From Saccoglossus kowalevskii (Eukaryota; Hemichordata; Enteropneusta; Harrimaniidae): DNA of 20,946 bases. The stretch spans positions 85,649 through 106,594 of the forward strand of contig NW_003126899.1 in NCBI RefSeq assembly GCF_000003605.2. The letters run 5' to 3'. The notes under the pieces are model-generated. The model was given only the letters and a program-made list of their open reading frames with translations, did no database searches and was not told where the DNA came from. The position numbers were made by a program, and so were the translations under genes. Positions 20,001 through 20,946 of this stretch are shown here, one piece after another. How positions within the stretch are numbered: the stretch's first letter is position 1; each line of letters opens with the position of its first letter.

Positions 20001-20229
20001 ACAAATATAGAAATTGGAGACAATAGAAGCGATGAACGGCATAAACATGACAGGTAATCAAAACAATAAACAAAACGATCATTCATCAGTCAAAATACGA
20101 TCATTCAATAAAAGATTGAAAAGAAAAGTCCCCAAAGACGAGTTTCTTACTTGATCCTGCTACTGCATTGTCGCTCGATTCTACACCACCGTCACTTCGG
20201 TCTTGTGATGAACTTACACATCCTCCCAT
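7696..20229 (-). CDS. UBTD2: UBTD1/UBTD2-family ubiquitin domain-containing protein, join of three coding exons
   Basis: Joining 20229-20151, 8835-8599 and 8084-7696 gives 705 nt, a 234-residue protein with stop, the same length as vertebrate UBTD2 as I recall. In order: MGGCVS N-terminus (N-myristoylation and palmitoylation pattern); a ubiquitin-binding N-domain at about residues 28-133 with hallmarks [26 protein letters not shown] and CYDELGNRY; a variable acidic linker (134-150); and a ubiquitin-like domain at about 152-225 with TIRLRLST and [12 protein letters not shown]. The tail ends NPTPVEN without a di-glycine, so it is not a conjugatable modifier. Family members act as adaptors linking E2/E1 or deubiquitinating enzymes and influence p53 turnover (UBTD1) or bind UBA1/USP5 (UBTD2). 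The start context ACCACCATGGG is an ideal Kozak site. Being an invertebrate gene, it is probably co-orthologous to both UBTD1 and UBTD2. Confidence 0.95.
8085..8598 (-). other. UBTD intron 2
   Basis: The 514-bp GT-AG intron is phase 1. It contains a 15-base T run on the plus strand (8190-8204, poly-A in the transcript) and a single ATGCAAAT octamer near 8423. No other feature seen. Confidence 0.92.
8599..8835 (-). CDS. UBTD2: UBTD coding exon 2 (ubiquitin-binding N-domain)
   Basis: The acceptor is TTTTCCAG|TG, so the split codon becomes A|TG (Met27). It encodes residues 27-105, including [34 protein letters not shown] and [11 protein letters not shown], strongly conserved with vertebrate UBTDs. 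The donor G|GTAGGT at 8598 leaves one base of codon 106. A downstream GTATAA would also be a possible donor but breaks frame with exon 3. Confidence 0.96.
8849..9318. other. Intron segment with 12-bp inverted repeat
   Basis: AAATGGAGTGTA at 9093-9104 recurs in reverse complement at 9189-9200, bracketing 108 bp. Arms do not extend and no target duplication is evident. Nothing else seen. Confidence 0.5.
9319..9459 (-). repeat. Dispersed repeat family B, copy 2 (inverted)
   Basis: The reverse complement carries TTTTCACCACCAGTTCCCTC, a CATCACAAATTCACAAAATAG block, and a CCAAAATTAGGGTTCATTTC block, in the order seen at 5297-5434 and 17344-17489. It also shares ACTTTCCTTCA with the 17-kb copy. Confidence 0.8.
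9460..10199. other. Intron segment without recognised feature
   Basis: AT-rich, unique-looking sequence. No ORF, repeat or motif that I can support. Confidence 0.5.
10200..10224 (+). repeat. 25-bp hairpin motif, copy 1
   Basis: AAAATGGCC, seven bases, then CGCCCATTTT-like arm. Related 25-mers occur at 13430-13454 and 15431-15455. Confidence 0.6.
10357..10566 (+). repeat. MITE-like family A, near-complete copy
   Basis: About 210 bp with imperfect terminal inverted repeats: GAATACTTTATTTTAGCTGG from 10361 pairs with the right end 10525-10560 (GAAATACTTTATTTTTGCTT in reverse complement), both running into AATTTTCGCT. There is no coding capacity. Partial or deleted copies occur at 5436-5572, 12212-12361 and 18537-18630. 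Terminal consensus over the copies is TACTGTGAAATACTTTATTT. Confidence 0.8.
10567..12211. other. Intron segment without recognised gene
   Basis: AT-rich. It contains a C-rich tract near 11810-11836 and a short (TA)n(GA)n run at about 12058-12075. No ORF of note. Confidence 0.5.
12212..12361 (+). repeat. MITE-like family A, internally deleted copy
   Basis: Starts TACTGTGAAATACTTTATTT at the intact left end and follows the family through AAAAAAGGTACATTTGCTGG, then jumps to TATTTATTTTACAGTA, resembling the extreme right end. The AATCATTCCTTCAGCG block is lost. Confidence 0.8.
12362..12850. other. Intron segment without recognised feature
   Basis: AT-rich unique-looking sequence with no supportable motif or gene. 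Confidence 0.5.
12851..13490 (+). repeat. Direct duplication, about 340-bp unit
   Basis: Unit 1 starts TTACTGTCAGTATAGTACCT at 12851 and unit 2 TTACCTTGCAGTATACTACC at 13191. Shared landmarks follow in order: AAACTTT, TATCTT-CAGAGGAA, TAACCTAATA, ATACAAAGTTTG, and GAAACAGTT-CGGACA. Divergence is substantial. Unit 2 ends with the 25-bp hairpin motif at 13430-13454; unit 1 has a shorter AAAATGG...CCATTT version at about 13134. Confidence 0.7.
13430..13454 (+). repeat. 25-bp hairpin motif, copy 2
   Basis: AAAATGGCTGCCAGTTAGCC followed by ATATT, imperfectly self-complementary. Lies at the end of the second 340-bp unit. Confidence 0.6.
13491..14517. other. Intron segment without recognised gene
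   Basis: A less AT-rich island at about 13650-13880 holds a 76-codon minus-strand ORF without known motifs. The rest is AT-rich with no supportable feature. Confidence 0.45.
14524..14537 (+). promoter_or_regulatory. RFX X-box-like site
   Basis: GTAGCCATGGTAAC matches GTNRCC-AT-RGYAAC, the symmetrical RFX consensus, with a 2-bp spacer. It is preceded by another CCATGG. Intronic, so an enhancer role is possible but unproven. Confidence 0.35.
14538..15397. other. Intron segment without recognised feature
   Basis: AT-rich, short homopolymer runs and a GATATATGATATATG run near 15000. Nothing supportable. Confidence 0.5.
15431..15455 (+). repeat. 25-bp hairpin motif, copy 3
   Basis: AAAATGGCC and GGCCATTTT form a perfect 9-bp stem around TGCAGTT. 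It is the most symmetrical of the three copies. Its flanks resemble those of the 13430 copy. Confidence 0.7.
15456..15778. other. Intron segment without recognised feature
   Basis: AT-rich; nothing supportable beyond the flanking repeats. Confidence 0.5.
16305..16332 (+). repeat. Perfect 13-bp-stem palindrome
   Basis: TATGCATGGATTA and TAATCCATGCATA are exact reverse complements separated by TC. It sits inside the last core unit. Confidence 0.9.
16432..16460 (+). repeat. (AC)n-rich microsatellite
   Basis: Imperfect ACACAC run interrupted by ACAT and ACAG units, between the repeat array and the hairpin. Confidence 0.9.
16471..16502 (+). repeat. GC-rich hairpin
   Basis: GACTCCC pairs with GGGAGTC and GTGTGC with GCACAC; a three-base ATT bulge on one side and a TTC loop. 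The stem totals 13 bp. It is strikingly GC-rich for this window. Confidence 0.9.
16503..17343. other. Intron segment without recognised gene
   Basis: Closer to balanced composition than its surroundings, with ORFs of up to 78 codons but no recognisable motifs. Treated as non-coding. Confidence 0.45.
17344..17489 (+). repeat. Dispersed repeat family B, copy 3
   Basis: Starts with an ACCACCACTTTCCTCTTTTC block, then ACAAATTCACAAAATAGTCT, ACTTTCCTTCA, and CCAAAATTAGGGTTCATTTT, and closes with TGGTGGTGAAAAGG. The CCACCA start and TGGTGG end suggest short terminal inverted repeats. Confidence 0.8.
17490..18536. other. Intron segment without recognised gene
   Basis: A 61-codon minus-strand ORF (17842-17657) has a soluble-looking composition but no recognised motif and lacks clear splice sites. 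Otherwise AT-rich. Confidence 0.4.
18537..18630 (+). repeat. MITE-like family A, left-hand fragment
   Basis: TATTGTATAATACTTTATTT through TTTTCGCTGAAATATCTATT and GGGTGTTTCGTATGG matches the left half of the 12212 and 10357 copies, then diverges. Confidence 0.75.
18631..20150. other. Intron 1 segment next to exon 1, no recognised gene
   Basis: AT-rich. Short ORFs at 18647-18856, 19467-19670 and 19892-20086 (minus) match no family known to me. No repeat seen in more than one place. Confidence 0.45.
20151..20229 (-). CDS. UBTD2: UBTD coding exon 1 (N-terminal lipidation exon)
   Basis: The 79 nt encode 26 residues, [20 protein letters not shown] then NAVAGS, plus the first base of codon 27. 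The donor reads A|GTAAGA at 20150, giving a phase 1 intron. Gly2 with Ser6 fits the N-myristoyltransferase pattern, and Cys4 is a potential palmitoylation site. This exon is otherwise low-complexity and diverged, as in other family members. Exon 1 was placed by MGGCV similarity, the perfect Kozak context and exact phase fit, not by a long ORF. Confidence 0.9.
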
Positions 20230-20347
20230 GGTGGTTCGGGAGGTCAATTTAAAAAATGTCACCAATTATTTTTATTTGGTGTCATTTATCCACTGTATAT
20301 TATCTGTGTTGACGCCGATCGGCAGTACCAAGTCGCTGGCCATACGG

Positions 20348-20355
20348 TGACGTCA
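20348..20355 (+). promoter_or_regulatory. Palindromic CRE (CREB/ATF site)
   Basis: TGACGTCA exactly, 119 bp upstream of the UBTD start codon, a typical promoter-proximal position. Confidence 0.55.
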
Positions 20356-20442
20356 GGTTTAAATGCCCTTAACTCTAGAAATAAAATCACTCAATATGAA
20401 AACATTTCGAGTATATTTAGAAAAAGTAAAACGTTTTATCTA

Positions 20443-20449
20443 TGACTCA
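20443..20449 (+). promoter_or_regulatory. AP-1/TRE site
   Basis: TGACTCA exactly, 94 bp from the CRE on the MMS19 side. Presence is certain; function inferred. Confidence 0.35.
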
Positions 20450-20664
20450 ACATAACAGTAAAATATCATAACTTTGAGTGTACCGAAGCAAATATGTTAA
20501 ATTTGTATATTCATTTGTTCGGATTTATTCTAAAGGAAAGTCAACGTACCAATTTCCTTCAAGCTGCGTGGTTCTAAAAGATCTTCCAAGCAATCGCACA
20601 AACACGTTATATCGAAGCAGGTGATTGGATTCTTGAAACTGGACTGGTTGTTACGAGTGATGTC

Positions 20665-20669
20665 ATTGG
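20665..20669 (-). promoter_or_regulatory. Inverted CCAAT box
   Basis: ATTGG, reading GCCAATG on the minus strand and overlapping the near-CRE TGATGTCA at 20658-20665. A second ATTGG lies at 20624-20628. Confidence 0.35.
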
Positions 20670-20762
20670 CGAATGTCCGTGCCGGGTAGAGATATAGATT
20701 GCTTGATATTCTGTGATTAAGAACAGATATGGTTAAAGTATTACATGTTTTCGATAGTTGGA

Positions 20763-20770
20763 TATATAAG
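20763..20770 (+). promoter_or_regulatory. TATA-like box for the rightward gene
   Basis: TATATAAG, 113 bp before the ATG at 20884, compatible with a start site near 20795 and a 5' UTR of about 90 nt. Confidence 0.35.
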
Positions 20771-20880
20771 TACGCTTCTCATTAAACAGTTCAATGCACT
20801 GTCATTGAAACGTGAATGTAAATATATTCCAAAAACGCGCAAGTCCTCACGGGAGTTTTAAACTCAAATAACATTCATCC

Positions 20881-20890
20881 AAAATGGCGA
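20881..20890 (+). promoter_or_regulatory. YY1-like motif overlapping the start codon
   Basis: AAAATGGCGA fits the YY1 core AANATGGCG. YY1 sites spanning the initiator ATG are known in animal housekeeping genes. Confidence 0.45.
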
Positions 20891-20946
20891 CTTCCATGTG
20901 TATCGAGATCGTCGAAAACTATGTTAGAGGGGAGGATGAAAGTGGT
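20884..20946 (+). CDS. MMS19: Probable MMS19 first coding exon, partial, runs off right edge
   Basis: An ATG in AAAATGG context opens 21 codons to the window edge, beginning MATSMCIEIVENYVRGEDES; an in-frame TAA at 20869-20871 sits just upstream, supporting this start. The IVENYVRGE stretch resembles, from memory, the N-terminal LVHDFVVGQ of human MMS19. MMS19 is a HEAT-repeat protein of the cytosolic iron-sulphur targeting complex that delivers clusters to DNA polymerases and helicases such as XPD. The decisive support is context: human MMS19 lies head-to-head with UBTD1. The fragment is too short for a firm call on sequence alone; it could be another gene. Confidence 0.55.
   Translation, partial: MATSMCIEIVENYVRGEDESG

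Larger units (their letters stand above)
8836..20150 (-). other. UBTD intron 1
   Basis: The 11,315-bp GT-AG intron is phase 1. Near the acceptor, TCTTAAC is a plausible branch point before the tract ATATTTTCCAG. It hosts several dispersed repeats, listed separately, and no nested gene that I can support. Confidence 0.9.
20230..20883. promoter_or_regulatory. Shared bidirectional promoter region, UBTD (left) and MMS19-like gene (right)
   Basis: The 654 bp lie between two divergent start codons, with visibly more CpG than the neighbouring intron. They contain a perfect CRE (20348-20355), an AP-1 site (20443-20449), inverted CCAAT boxes (20624-20628 and 20665-20669) and a plus-strand TATA-like TATATAAG (20763-20770). 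Transcription starts are unknown, so part of this span is 5' UTR of both genes. Confidence 0.7.

Noticed and set aside
1..20946. tRNA, rRNA, CRISPR or prokaryotic operon features
   Set aside because: No cloverleaf, conserved rRNA segment, direct-repeat/spacer array or prokaryotic gene spacing was seen; the window is eukaryotic.

Overview
The window is AT-rich eukaryotic DNA. It carries one complete, three-exon protein-coding gene on the minus strand, and a second gene begins at the right edge on the plus strand. Spliced genes with metazoan-specific homologues, decayed mariner and MITE-like repeats, and marine-invertebrate-style minisatellite/microsatellite elements point to an invertebrate animal. 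A non-vertebrate deuterostome such as a hemichordate or cephalochordate is my guess, but the species cannot be fixed from the sequence.

The main gene (minus strand, coding exons 20229-20151, 8835-8599, 8084-7696) encodes a 234-residue UBTD1/UBTD2-family ubiquitin-domain protein. It has an MGGCVS lipidation-type N-terminus, a ubiquitin-binding N-domain and a C-terminal ubiquitin-like domain. Both splice junctions keep frame and obey GT-AG. Intron 1 is 11.3 kb and full of dispersed repeats; intron 2 is 514 bp.

At 20884 a plus-strand ORF opens with ATGGCG inside a YY1-like motif and runs off the window after 21 codons. The residues resemble the start of MMS19, the cytosolic iron-sulphur targeting factor. 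Human UBTD1 and MMS19 are, as I recall, head-to-head neighbours, so this looks like an ancient conserved bidirectional pair separated here by 654 bp. The spacer carries a perfect CRE, an AP-1 site, two CCAAT boxes and a TATA-like box.

The left third (1-7695), downstream of UBTD, holds a zinc-finger-like ORF fragment running off the left edge (446-1), a dead 1.2-kb mariner element with TA target duplications and 39-bp inverted repeats (963-2171), an octamer-rich repeat with about 160-bp period (2404-2842), microsatellites, and members of two short dispersed families. A perfect CTCF-consensus match lies 309 bp past the UBTD stop codon.

Intron 1 holds further members of the same two families, a 340-bp duplicated segment, three copies of a 25-bp hairpin motif, and an array of repeats followed by (AC)n and a GC-rich hairpin that resembles non-autonomous Helitron-like elements. 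The remaining intron and intergenic sequence shows no supportable genes.
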